From: Nocardia abscessus
Lineage (GTDB): Bacteria > Actinomycetota > Actinomycetes > Mycobacteriales > Mycobacteriaceae
DNA: 64,000 nucleotides
Assembly (NCBI RefSeq): GCF_015477775.1
Contig: NZ_JADLQO010000013.1
Coordinates: forward strand, 62,001 to 126,000
Reading direction: 5' to 3'
The notes under the pieces were generated by a model. That model had not been told where the DNA came from. It made no database searches and was given only the letters and a program-made list of their open reading frames with translations. The stretch's first letter is position 1; every line of letters begins with the position of its first letter. The position numbers were made by a program, and so were the translations under genes. Of the stretch, positions 48,401 through 56,759 are shown one piece after another.

Positions 48401-49997
48401 AGGGGTTCGCGGCATTGCCGGGCACTCGGCTCATCGGGGTGTTCTGCAGATACCCGGTGTCCGGGGTGCCGGAAAGCAACGGCGCGCCTTGGAAATCCGC
48501 GTCGACCCGGCGCTCGTGCAGGCTGTGCCAGTGCCGGGTGGCGTCGTCCCAGACCTCGACGCGGAAGCCGCGTGCGAGCTGCTCGAAACCGAAACGGGTG
48601 CGCTGATCGATCGGGACCTCCCCGGCCGCCACCTGCGGTTGCAACTGTTCCGCCGCTTCGACGCGGGTCCGCAGGTCCTCCGGCCGGTCGATGTGTGCGA
48701 TGGAGAACCCGGACGAACGCAGCGTGCCGGGGGCGTAGGAGGTGGAGTCGCCGTTCAGTTCCGTGGCGTAGGCCCGGACCACACCGCGCAGCAGTTGTTC
48801 GAGTTTGAAGCCCGAGGCATCGGGGTCGAGGTCCATGACGCGGTATCGATCGGGCCGGCCGACGGCGAGGAAGCCGTCGACCCACGAGTCGGTTTCGGGT
48901 GCGGCGAGGAACCGGGTGCCGGACACGACGCACCGGGTGGCCGGGCCGACGAGCAGGCCGACACCGGGCACGGTCACGTCACAGCAGATCAGCGTGGCGG
49001 CGGCCAGCTTGTCCAGATCGGACACCTTCAGATCCAGGACGAACCCGAGCTGCCGGGCGAGCGCCGGCGTGCTGCCGACGGTGGCCGCGCGAGCGTGGAA
49101 GTCAGGCACGACCGGCGTCGGGCGCGGTTCGTGCACGCCCGGGGTCGGCGATGGCTTCGGCGCGGTCTGTTCCTCGGTGCGGTGGTAGAAGCGCTGGGTC
49201 ATGTGCGCGTCGCGAACCATCGCGAGGGCCGGATCCTCCACCGACGCGCTGTCGTTCATCGAACTGTCGAGGTAGTCGGTGATTTCGGTGTCGCAGGCGT
49301 CCAGTGGCGCCTCGATCGGTGAACGCCAGGGCTGCTCGACGACCTCCTCGGTCAGATGCAGCGCGATGTGCGGCGGGGGCGCAGGCGGGTCGGCCGGCGG
49401 GGCGGGCAGCGTGAAATCGACTGCCGCGCCGGCCTGGTCGTACGTTCCCCGTTCGTATCCGGCACGTCGGTCTCGTTTGTTCCCGGCGTAGTCGTCGAGG
49501 TCGCGCATCGTGCGGCTGAGATTCGGGCGGTCGCCGGTGGTGGCGATGGTATCCCGCAGCTGGGCCAGCACCGCCTGCGCCAGCCGGCTCGCGTCCACAC
49601 CCGGCCGCGTCACCGGCGAGGAGAATACCGAGGCGTAGTGCGCGGCGAGGGCATGCTCGGGCAGGCGATTGGCAGGATAGGACTTCCACGGCGCCTGCGA
49701 TGTCAGCGGTTTCGGGAAGTCGCGGACCGGTGTCGTTCCCGGAAACGCGGTGTGCCAAGCCGATTCACTGAGCGGAGTGAGAATCGGTGTGCAGGCCACG
49801 GTTCCGGCATCAGTCTGCAGTGAGATCTGCGCGTTTTTCAGCAGCGCGACCCAATTCGCCAGGGCAGCCACGTCGGCCAGGGTGTTGGTGTCGCCGGGCG
49901 TCAGCCGGTGGGTGAAGAACAGTGACACATGGAAATCCGCGCCGGGATCCACGGAGTGCGGTAGCACCGTGGTCATCAACTGCACTGTGCCGGTCAT
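45444..49997 (-). CDS. Giant uncharacterised protein, family 1 (copy B)
   Basis: 1517 residues from ATG 49997, two bases after the stop of the upstream giant gene. N-terminus LMTTVLPHSVDPGADFHVSL, a proline-rich linker (LPAPPADPPAPPPHIALH), WRSPIEAPLDACDTEITDYL, FGFEQLARGFRVEVWDDATR, LRYGRSYSFRVLGVDLAGNS, RSGVRIWLDRPWFSSGDGEL, C-terminus YADHLYL. All blocks are matched in order by copy A. No enzyme motif or membrane segment. Very even third-position GC suggests long residence in a high-GC host. The two-base spacing indicates tight translational coupling with the family-2 protein, so the two probably form a complex. Confidence 0.75.
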   Translation of the reverse strand: MTGTVQLMTTVLPHSVDPGADFHVSLFFTHRLTPGDTNTLADVAALANWVALLKNAQISLQTDAGTVACTPILTPLSESAWHTAFPGTTPVRDFPKPLTSQAPWKSYPANRLPEHALAAHYASVFSSPVTRPGVDASRLAQAVLAQLRDTIATTGDRPNLSRTMRDLDDYAGNKRDRRAGYERGTYDQAGAAVDFTLPAPPADPPAPPPHIALHLTEEVVEQPWRSPIEAPLDACDTEITDYLDSSMNDSASVEDPALAMVRDAHMTQRFYHRTEEQTAPKPSPTPGVHEPRPTPVVPDFHARAATVGSTPALARQLGFVLDLKVSDLDKLAAATLICCDVTVPGVGLLVGPATRCVVSGTRFLAAPETDSWVDGFLAVGRPDRYRVMDLDPDASGFKLEQLLRGVVRAYATELNGDSTSYAPGTLRSSGFSIAHIDRPEDLRTRVEAAEQLQPQVAAGEVPIDQRTRFGFEQLARGFRVEVWDDATRHWHSLHERRVDADFQGAPLLSGTPDTGYLQNTPMSRVPGNAANPYYVHEVIAGWDGWSLAAPRPGLAIVHDSGQDGHPGSEVVKADQERPSGAADGIGIRGVAAPNTLPALRYGRSYSFRVLGVDLAGNSVDHRMDVSPVDPADPAVGAATMHLAGLREATDARDAAGLLEQQRKQVMQQPPPANAHIAKVENAVSAIEVAAQRLTTRPQLDVDPAHFAGLFATESSDPNTVTTPRLFLRWEAVLPPTVVPRNPYTLGESLNRLVIRDSVDGSVTSQRHLVPAKSTQLDAELDGCFDALMTSANPDDRRRAYATALKERGSLFDIRIQSLDDPSATVDQPGVSLQASAGADPRPFVTPEQLQDHPEVQPAEGQYVVHDVDTLVLPYLPDSMADGVALVFYRAGAGHHLRTAQILQSVVIPFAGQWPNVEPLRLVVHGAPVLHAEQDGNVIDVGIPPGEQVAVAVSTTLDKDHLDRLGLWRFHAVHDPKVADADRILLERAALDGWLWWLTPSIDLRLVHATARPAVPPAITALTAVSRQQGVATAELVGTLRMHSDSTERAELHATWTDIEDDVSKDAAQPVQRTEIVSAFTVGPDETDSLVFTRSNPPSGTRDPGVPVRPILHTMPDTRFRTVDYRLYGSSRYREFFDAAELPAPNDEASAGNTVRVTHLNSAPPLPPQVHDVVPMFLWEEDSEPEQPFARRRTRRSGVRIWLDRPWFSSGDGELLAVIVGPDNIPPPKNKDATLDSISLWGRDPAFVTPGARNSTDVHLVPAWQQRALQLQLDPQRRPGRPVGYKGLQFLQTDPDLRSAYLYQPEYHHDRKRWFVDVLFDAADTAWPFVRLTLARFQPNSILDCFVSPTVTTDFVQLLPERIATLSRPEADQVRVTVSGATAFTNIPGIFGTPNPPPDVTNPNVFVAWALPTSRQVVATLQSKDPGSDSDLGWTKVEQVQCTVEGARVVLNSTNGSITELAASWSGVLQLDPANQLRTPGTVPELRVLVEEYEMLPADPESRKATISRLIYADHLYL

Positions 49998-49999
49998 CG

Positions 50000-52900
50000 T
50001 CAGACCCCCATCGCGAACGACTCGAAGTAGGAATTCCACATGTCCTGCCCGCCGGCGTCCGGCGGCATGATGTCGAGCATCCGCGGATCGCCGCGGGATC
50101 CGGCGAGCTGGCGTTCGCAGGTGACCTCCACCGATGCCGAGAAGTACAGCACCTCGACCTCGACGGTGAGGCTAGCGCGGCCGATCAGCTTGCCGGAGTC
50201 GGAGTGGTAGGTGAGCGACAGTTCCAGCGTGATCGACGCGGAAATCAAGCCGAGGACGTCCACTTGGCCGCGGATACGGAAGTACCCGGTCAGTTGGCCG
50301 TTGGTGTCCTCGAGTCGCAGGTAGACCCCGACCGAGACGGAGACCGATCCGGAGGCCACGCCGAGGTCCACGGCCAGGCAGGCGCAGGCCTCAAGACCCA
50401 TTTCTAGCACGACCATCTTCTGCGGGCTCAGGCGCAACGCCACCCAGCCGCCTCCACCGATGCACATGACGGTGAGCCGGAACGGATTCTCCTTGCTGCA
50501 GAAGCCGAATCCGACGGTCACCGCCTCACCGAGGAACGGAATGCGGCAGTCCGCGGACAGCGCGATGTTCTGCAGGCTGAACACACCGACCGCGACACTC
50601 GGCAGGGCCAGGTCGAATCCGGCGGTGACGCTGTCGGTGGAGATGTCCACGTACGGCGGGTCGGAGAAGCCGTCGAACGGGATCAGCTCACGGATCTTCT
50701 CGATGAACGAGAGCGGGCCGAGGAATTGGAGTCGGTCGAAGACGACGTCGACCTCGGGTTTACCGCCGGTGGAGGTGCGGAAACCCAAGCGGCCGAAGCG
50801 CATCGACATCAGCGCAGCGTCGCCCGGCATGAGGATCAGTTCGAACGCCCGCAGCTGGGCGCTGACGTCGACCCGCGGCTTGTCGTGATCGGTGGTGCGG
50901 ACCTCGACGGCGAGGGTCAAACCGTCCTTGTCCGTTTTGAAGACCGGAGCCGTCTCCGGATCGAGACCGGAGAGCGTCCAATTGTGGATCAGCGGGTGCC
51001 ATTCGAACCGCATGACATTCGACAAGGTCGGTGCGCGCAGTGCGGCAAGCAGATTCGCGCCCTGCGCCAGGGTGGAGATGGTGTGCAACGCGGCCGCGGG
51101 CTTTTCCAGCGCACCCCGCATCATGGCGGGCAGGACCGGATCCGCGAGGATCGCGTCGAGGCTCGCCAGCTTGCCGGAGAAGGCGGCGGCCTCCGCAGCA
51201 GCGGCCTGTGCTTGTCCGTCGAGGACATTGGTCAGGGCGTTGTGCAGATCGTCGGCGGCGCCGACCAGGGTGGTGCGGGCATTGTCGACCTTCGCCTGCA
51301 GCGCTTGCAGCCGTTGCTTGGCCGCATCGTTGGCACTGTTGACCGCATCCACGCCCAGATCGCTGCTCGCCTGGTTCAAGGTGGCGATCAGCCGGGCGAA
51401 TTCCGATGTCAGCGAATCGATCATTCCGAGTTGCTCGGTGATCAGATTCGGTGCCCGGACCAGGTCGACGGCGTCCTTCACGAGGATGTCCAGGAGCGGG
51501 AAGAGCCCGAAGAGTTTGGGCAGAGCGCCGGCCAGGAACGCGGTCGGATCGAAGTGCCCCTGGCTCAGCGCACTTCCCGGGCCGACACTCGAGTCGCCGA
51601 TCGCACCGTGTTTGCGGGACAGCGCGGACACGCCGACGCTGGGTTCGATGAAACCACCGCCCTTGTCGGTGCCCGTGGCGAAGTCCAGTTTCTGGCGGTC
51701 GGTCAGCGTCAGGAACACTTCCGCCTGATCGGCGAAACCAACTGATTGGTAGGTGGGTTCGTAGCCGACCTGGGTGGGTTGCCGGCCGCCGCTGATGACG
51801 TTGAGCGCCGGGATCGCGACGAAGGCTCGCGCCATCTGCGGAGTGCTGGTGCGCGAGTTCGGGAAGTGCACGCCACCGAGGTCGAAGACGTTGACCCGGA
51901 AGGTGGTGTCGCCCTTGGCGGTCGGCGGCGCCATCGCGACTTCGGCGTCGTTCAGCGCGACTCGTCGCTGTGCGGGTTGCCAGTGGGTCAGGATCTTGTT
52001 CGTGTCGGCGCCGTCGGCGAGTTCGGGCACCAGGCACAACACCGCGAGCATGTCCACCGGCTGACCGCTGTGGTCGATACCGGTGACCTTCCACCGGTAG
52101 TCCTTGCCGCCGATCGTCGGAACGATCGGGTCCGTGTGATTGACGTCGATGAAGTCCAGGTCCGGGGTCACCGGTGGGTCGACCGACACGATCGGGAACG
52201 GGAACGAGGTGAGCACCGACTTGAACGCGGGGTTCGCCGCGTAGTCCCTGGTGCGTTCGCGCACCACGAGGAAGGTCCGCCGCTTCAGATATGCGACCGG
52301 GTTGTCGCCGACGTCGATGCGGCGCTCGGTGAGGTTCACCAGGGTGACGTGATTGCCGAACGGGAACAGAATCGCCGGGGTCTCGACGCGAACGTAGGCG
52401 TCACGGCCCATCGGCGCGAGGTGGCGATAGGCGCTCAGCGGTGTGAAGGGCTGGCCGGTGACCGGGTCCTTGCCCGGCTGATATGTCTCGGGCCACGTCG
52501 CGTGCCAGTCCACCCACGCGCCGATCGCGCTGAGATGCAGCCGCCGCACGGACAGGGGAGTGGGCACAATCGGCGTGCCGTCTTTGGTGGCTTCCCGGCG
52601 GTCCGCGGTCTGCCGCACGATGGCCTGACGGGTCAGCCGGTCCAGGGACGCGTCGAAGGACTGGTCTGCGGTGCCGGCGTCCAGATCGCGGGTCCAGACG
52701 GCCCGCACGATGCGTTGCTTGTCGTCCTGCTCGTCGACCTGCGCGAACTTTCCGTCGACCTCCCGGCGTACGCCGAGCCGGGTCGCCCACAGCTCGAGAC
52801 GGGTGGGATCGCCCGGGGCGGCGGACAATTCGCTGTTGTGCACGAAGCCGCCGCACGGGCTCGGGGAGACGATCAAGCGGAAGGGCGCCTCGATGGCCGT

Positions 52901-53671
52901 CTGATCCGGGTCCGGCGGTGCAGGTGTCGTCGGCGTGTCCGCCGGAACGGGAACATTCGGCTCCGGGGCGGGTGTCGCGAGCTTGGTGACCCGCAGCGGG
53001 AAGGTGGTCAGCGCGGCGAGGACACCGGTGATCGAATATTCGATCCCGGTGTCCTTCGCGACTGCGAAGACGACCCGGGAGTCGTTCGCCGCCAACGCCT
53101 TCGCAGTCGTGGTCGGCGGGCCAGCGAACCACTCCTCGAGCAGGTTCTGGCTGCCGAAGCGGACGATGATGTGGGCGTCGTCGGTGACCGCGACCAGACG
53201 CGAGGTCCGGTTGTCCGTGACCATGCGACATCCGTTGGCCTCGCATCGAAGGTCCAGCAAGTCGGCGGGACGCAGCAGCCGGAATGCGATCGGCTGCGGT
53301 GGTAGATCCGGTCCGGATGGAGACTGCGGCTGCAGCAATGATTCGAAGTCGGTGATCTGCTTCCCGTACCGCTCGTTGAAGGCCGCCAGGATCGCCCACT
53401 TGAGCAGCTCCATATCAACGTCTTCAACACGCCGCGGGGACGGATTGCCGGGTGAATCTTCGTATTTGAAGACGATTACGTCGATATACACCGGCCGCGC
53501 CAGCGCTCTAGCGCCAAGTAACTGCAGCAGCGCCTCTGCGATGGCCGGGAACGGAGTGGACGAGGCATTGCCCAGCCAGTCCAGCAGGGCGATCTTATGC
53601 ACGCTGTGATCTATGCCCACCGCGTTGAGGGCCTCGATAACAGATTCGGGGTCGCCGAAGTCAGGTGGCAT
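50000..53671 (-). CDS. Giant uncharacterised protein, family 2 (full-length copy D)
   Basis: 1223 residues from ATG 53671. Residues 1-115 are the small domain found also as two separate genes upstream (ALLDWLGNASSTPFPAIAEA, YIDVIVFKYEDSPGNPSPRR, KWAILAAFNERYGK). A Pro-rich linker and two beta-type regions follow, then SAYRHLAPMGRDAYVRVETP near 415, a predicted coiled coil at about 745-850 (QRLQALQAKVDNARTTLVGA), and a strongly beta-rich C-terminus from about 970 with alternating hydrophobic residues (FDLALPSVAVGVFSLQNIAL, VASGSVSVSVGVYLRLEDTN, SASITLELSLTYHSDSGKLI). The C-terminus could be a beta-barrel or lipid-binding tunnel fold; that is inference. No signal peptide. First large gene of the leftward operon after the two small domain genes. 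Confidence 0.75.
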   Translation of the reverse strand: MPPDFGDPESVIEALNAVGIDHSVHKIALLDWLGNASSTPFPAIAEALLQLLGARALARPVYIDVIVFKYEDSPGNPSPRRVEDVDMELLKWAILAAFNERYGKQITDFESLLQPQSPSGPDLPPQPIAFRLLRPADLLDLRCEANGCRMVTDNRTSRLVAVTDDAHIIVRFGSQNLLEEWFAGPPTTTAKALAANDSRVVFAVAKDTGIEYSITGVLAALTTFPLRVTKLATPAPEPNVPVPADTPTTPAPPDPDQTAIEAPFRLIVSPSPCGGFVHNSELSAAPGDPTRLELWATRLGVRREVDGKFAQVDEQDDKQRIVRAVWTRDLDAGTADQSFDASLDRLTRQAIVRQTADRREATKDGTPIVPTPLSVRRLHLSAIGAWVDWHATWPETYQPGKDPVTGQPFTPLSAYRHLAPMGRDAYVRVETPAILFPFGNHVTLVNLTERRIDVGDNPVAYLKRRTFLVVRERTRDYAANPAFKSVLTSFPFPIVSVDPPVTPDLDFIDVNHTDPIVPTIGGKDYRWKVTGIDHSGQPVDMLAVLCLVPELADGADTNKILTHWQPAQRRVALNDAEVAMAPPTAKGDTTFRVNVFDLGGVHFPNSRTSTPQMARAFVAIPALNVISGGRQPTQVGYEPTYQSVGFADQAEVFLTLTDRQKLDFATGTDKGGGFIEPSVGVSALSRKHGAIGDSSVGPGSALSQGHFDPTAFLAGALPKLFGLFPLLDILVKDAVDLVRAPNLITEQLGMIDSLTSEFARLIATLNQASSDLGVDAVNSANDAAKQRLQALQAKVDNARTTLVGAADDLHNALTNVLDGQAQAAAAEAAAFSGKLASLDAILADPVLPAMMRGALEKPAAALHTISTLAQGANLLAALRAPTLSNVMRFEWHPLIHNWTLSGLDPETAPVFKTDKDGLTLAVEVRTTDHDKPRVDVSAQLRAFELILMPGDAALMSMRFGRLGFRTSTGGKPEVDVVFDRLQFLGPLSFIEKIRELIPFDGFSDPPYVDISTDSVTAGFDLALPSVAVGVFSLQNIALSADCRIPFLGEAVTVGFGFCSKENPFRLTVMCIGGGGWVALRLSPQKMVVLEMGLEACACLAVDLGVASGSVSVSVGVYLRLEDTNGQLTGYFRIRGQVDVLGLISASITLELSLTYHSDSGKLIGRASLTVEVEVLYFSASVEVTCERQLAGSRGDPRMLDIMPPDAGGQDMWNSYFESFAMGV

Positions 53672-53686
53672 GGCAAACCTTAACTT

Positions 53687-54040
53687 TCACTCCGCGGGGG
53701 AACACAATGATTCGAAGTCGGTGCTCTGCTCCCCGTACCGCTCGTTGAAGGCCGCCAGGATCACCCACTTGAGCAGCTCCATATCAACGTCTTCAACACG
53801 ACGCGGGGACGGATTGCCTGGTGCCTGTTCGTATTTGAAGACGATTACGTCGATAGCTACTGGCCGCGGCAGCGCTCTAGCGCCAAGTAACTGCAGCAGC
53901 GCCTCTGCGATGGCCGGGAACGGAGTGGACGAGCGGTTGCCCAGCCAGTCCAGCAGGGCGATCTTAGCCACGCTGAAATCTATGCCCACCGCGTTGAGGG
54001 CCTCGATCACAGATTCGGGGTCGCCGAAGTCAGATGGCAT
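53687..54040 (-). CDS. Small protein duplicating the N-terminal domain of the giant family-2 protein
   Basis: 117 residues from ATG 54040. Almost identical to residues 1-115 of the next gene (PESVIEALNAVGIDFSVAKI, ALLDWLGNRSSTPFPAIAEA, LLQLLGARALPRPVAIDVIV). The DNA is also nearly identical, including the 5' leader, so this is a recent duplication. It ends in SLCSPAE, where the long protein continues as SLLQPQS. Starts 46 bp before the next upstream gene's stop region ends; operon member. Confidence 0.7.
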   Translation of the reverse strand: MPSDFGDPESVIEALNAVGIDFSVAKIALLDWLGNRSSTPFPAIAEALLQLLGARALPRPVAIDVIVFKYEQAPGNPSPRRVEDVDMELLKWVILAAFNERYGEQSTDFESLCSPAE

Positions 54041-54093
54041 GGCAAACCTCAACTTTCACTCCGCCAGGGAACGCGCCGCCACGGCCGTCACAA

Positions 54094-54438
54094 TTAATTC
54101 TTCAACAAAGACGTGAAGTCTGTTTCGCCCGTGCCGTAGCGCGAGTTCGAAGCCTCCAGAACCGCTGCCATCAGCATGGATTGATCGATGTCCTCGACGC
54201 GGCGCGGAGAGCTGCCCGATCGTTGCTCATAGTTGAAGACGACCACATCAAGGTACACCGGACGTCGTAACGGTTTCGGACTCAACAGGTTCATAACCGC
54301 AGCCGCTATCGCCGGAAAGGGGGTGAAGTCGGGGTTACCCAGCCAGGAGATAAGATCTGAACGCTGCACGCTGAAGTCCACTCCCACGTTAGCGAGACGG
54401 GTAAGCGCTGCTTCGGCTGCTTCGGTATCGGTAGGCAT
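54094..54438 (-). CDS. Small protein, diverged copy of the same domain
   Basis: 114 residues from ATG 54438, with GGAGG seven bases upstream. Same fold by pattern: VGVDFSVQRSDLISWLGNPD, FTPFPAIAAAVMNLLSPKPL, YLDVVVFNYEQRSGSSPRRV, EDIDQSMLMAAVLEASNSRY. About half identical to its neighbour. First gene of the leftward operon (54.4 to 37.2 kb). Possible role as structural or adaptor subunit; unknown. Confidence 0.7.
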   Translation of the reverse strand: MPTDTEAAEAALTRLANVGVDFSVQRSDLISWLGNPDFTPFPAIAAAVMNLLSPKPLRRPVYLDVVVFNYEQRSGSSPRRVEDIDQSMLMAAVLEASNSRYGTGETDFTSLLKN

Positions 54439-55323
54439 TTCCGTACCTCCAGTTGGTTTGGATTCTGAGCAACACATGTCGAAAAGGGGATTGTGGCACC
54501 TCGCAGACACGTCTATTAGTTACGGCTGCGTCCCGCCGAGGTGGATGGCCCAGATTGTCGTATCGTCGCGAGCGTCTCAGCGGCTGCGTCGCCGATATCC
54601 TGCCGATTCTACTAAATGTTCGCACGCGGATCGAGCAAGTCCAACTATCTCGCGGGATGTCGCTGGGAGTGTCTTCGAAGGTGTTGTCGCCGAGACGATC
54701 TGTTCCGGGCACAGTTCCGCGTTGTGGCGCGCGACCCAGCGGTGCTCGCGCACCGAGTTTCGCCTCGGCCCGATACCGCGGCCGAAGGATCATCGAGCGC
54801 GTTCACGATATTACAGTAAGCCCTCGGGCGGTGTCATGGGTCGATAGCTGACCGTCATGCCGCCGCCAGTGCTGAATGCTTTCGATCTCGAACTCGACCG
54901 CCGTGCGCTTGGCGGATTCGGATGCTCGTCGAAGTCCATGACGAAGGCAGGCGCCGCCCGGCCTTACCTCTCCGAAACCACCCGCGCGCTGCTCGACAAG
55001 CCGGTCGTACCCGAGGCGACCGCCCGTCATGGTTGCCACCCCGAAGGGGCCGCCCTTAGGAGTGCCACCTTCACACCACCCGGACGGACTGGGCGAGCAC
55101 TACCCGAGTTGCGCCATTTTTGGATTCTCGCTCAGCGCACGTGCTCTGCGCATGGGTATTGGAAAATTCTTTCCACGCGGTTCCCCGCCCCCGCGTCGCT
55201 GGTTTCGGGTCGGGCACGTTGTGATCACCGTTTGGGCGATGTGGCGGAAATTTGCAGCAGCTGTCCTGGAACGGCGCAAAGCTAGATCGACAGCTCTTAG
55301 GCGTGCGTCGAATAGGAGCGGAG
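54439..55323. other. Divergent intergenic region
   Basis: 885 bases between the leftward operon and the rightward lipase gene. No frame here has a recognisable product; those present are low complexity. Promoters for both directions should lie here. AGGAG just before 55324 is the lipase ribosome site. Confidence 0.35.
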
Positions 55324-56442
55324 ATGTCGAAAAGTTTGGTGGTGTGCTGCGACGGCACGTGGAACAGCCCGGACCAGCAGAGCCCGACGAACGTGACGAA
55401 GGTCTCGTTGGCAATTGCGCCCACGGATCACAGCGGCCGAGAGCAGAGGACTTTCTACCATCTCGGGGTCGGAACCAACCGGTGGGAGCGAATGCGTGGG
55501 GGTGCGTTCGGGTTCGGGCTCTCGCGCGACGTCCGCGACACTTACCGTTTCCTCGTGCAGAACTTCGACCCTGGCGATCAGCTCTTCTTCTTCGGCTTCA
55601 GCCGCGGCGCATTCACCGCACGTAGCACGGCAGGCTTTGTCCGAAACTGTGGCATTCTGCGGCGAGAGCACTATGACCGCGTCGACGAGGCGTATGGGCT
55701 CTACCGCAGCAAGAGCAGTAAGACACATCCGCGCGGGATCGAGGCAACACTCTTCAGGCGCTCGTACTCCCACGAAACACGCATCCGCTTCATCGGTGTC
55801 TGGGATACCGTGGGTTCTCTTGGTATTCCGCTCGGCGGGCTCGGCCTGGCCAAGTTGATCAACCGCCGGTGGGAGTTCCACGACACGAAACTGAGCCGCA
55901 GCGTCGACGCGGCGTTTCAGGCACTGGCGATCGACGAAAAACGGGGACCGTTCCGGCCGGCTCTCTGGACGCCCCAGGAGGACCCCCCGGCAGGTCAGCG
56001 AGTGGAGCAGGTATGGTTCGCCGGCGTTCACTCCGATGTCGGCGGCGGCTATCCGACACATGGGATAAGCGACATTCCGCTCATGTGGATGGTGGATCGC
56101 GCCCGTGGCTGCGGCTTGGCTTTCCGTCCGGACGCCTTCACCCACCGCGCATCCGGCGGTGCTGAACCATCCACAGACGACGAGATGATGGGCGTGTGCA
56201 CGGCTGTCCACCCCGATCCGCTCGGCGACTTACACGAGTCCCGCAAGGGCGCCTATCGGATGATCCCTCCATTCGTCCGAAGCCTTGGCGTCAGCGATGA
56301 GGCTCACGAATACGTCGCTTCAAGTGCAGTTGAGCGGCGCCAGGAGAAACCGGATTACCGGCCGCCGGCCCTGGATGCATATCTCGACGGCAAGCCCCGA
56401 ATCATGCCGGTCGAATCCCGACTGCCATCAACCACCGCATGA
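55324..56442 (+). CDS. Tle1-like phospholipase/lipase (DUF2235 alpha/beta hydrolase)
   Basis: 372 residues from ATG 55324. KSLVVCCDGTWNSPDQQSPT opens the domain. The nucleophile elbow is FFFGFSRGAFTARS (GxSxG at residues 91-95, Ser93), GVWDTVGSLG carries a conserved Asp, and FAGVHSDVGGGYPTHG the His. These are the hallmarks of DUF2235/T6SS Tle1-type phospholipases. No signal peptide, as in effectors that need a delivery machine. It is divergent from the giant-protein operon and immediately upstream of an SpvB/TcB remnant. Likely a membrane-lipid-degrading toxin; delivery route unknown. Confidence 0.85.
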   Translation: MSKSLVVCCDGTWNSPDQQSPTNVTKVSLAIAPTDHSGREQRTFYHLGVGTNRWERMRGGAFGFGLSRDVRDTYRFLVQNFDPGDQLFFFGFSRGAFTARSTAGFVRNCGILRREHYDRVDEAYGLYRSKSSKTHPRGIEATLFRRSYSHETRIRFIGVWDTVGSLGIPLGGLGLAKLINRRWEFHDTKLSRSVDAAFQALAIDEKRGPFRPALWTPQEDPPAGQRVEQVWFAGVHSDVGGGYPTHGISDIPLMWMVDRARGCGLAFRPDAFTHRASGGAEPSTDDEMMGVCTAVHPDPLGDLHESRKGAYRMIPPFVRSLGVSDEAHEYVASSAVERRQEKPDYRPPALDAYLDGKPRIMPVESRLPSTTA

Positions 56443-56472
56443 TCAATCAGCATCCAATGAGGGGTGTCCGTG

Positions 56473-56751
56473 ACAACCCGATGATCAACGAGACAGGACA
56501 TGGGACACCTCGACGCACCATGTTCGGCGGTTCCAAAGCCGGCGCGAGGCCACCTTCCAGCGGATCGCGCAGTGGACTTCCAACACCGACGGTTGTGTGC
56601 ACTGGCGGGTACGGCGACCCGACGGCAGTATCGCAGTCTTCGGTCGACGCGCAGACGGTTCCGGCCGAATCCAGGACCCCGCGCACACCGACCGGGCGTA
56701 CGAGTGGCTGTTCAAGGCGCGATACGACCGATTCGGAAGCGCGATTCGCTA
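56473..56751 (+). pseudogene. SpvB/TcB-type toxin subunit remnant
   Basis: The plus strand reads HHVRRFQSRREATFQRIAQW, then VHWRVRRPDGSIAVFGRRAD, then ADRAYEWLFKARYD-like sequence (exactly HTDRAYEWLFKARYDRFGSA) and a stop. This is the conserved SpvB motif in which a heavily charged entry (F..R..A.F.RI..W) leads to W.V...DG....FG and then ...W.....D..GN. The normal protein is over 1,000 residues; only about 90 codons remain, and the IS630-family element follows nine bases later. It shows that a TcB-like gene once stood between the lipase and the encapsulin/TcA pair. Confidence 0.6.
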
Positions 56752-56759
56752 GTGCCGCG

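Noticed and set aside
51746..53305. A 519-codon plus frame opposite the family-2 giant gene
   Set aside because: Shadow frame. The minus strand is supported by homology to the copy at 41769-44255 and to the two small domain genes.
54439..55323. Several 60-200-codon frames in the divergent region before the lipase
   Set aside because: Low-complexity composition, no ribosome sites, no family pattern; they look like chance open frames in high-GC DNA.
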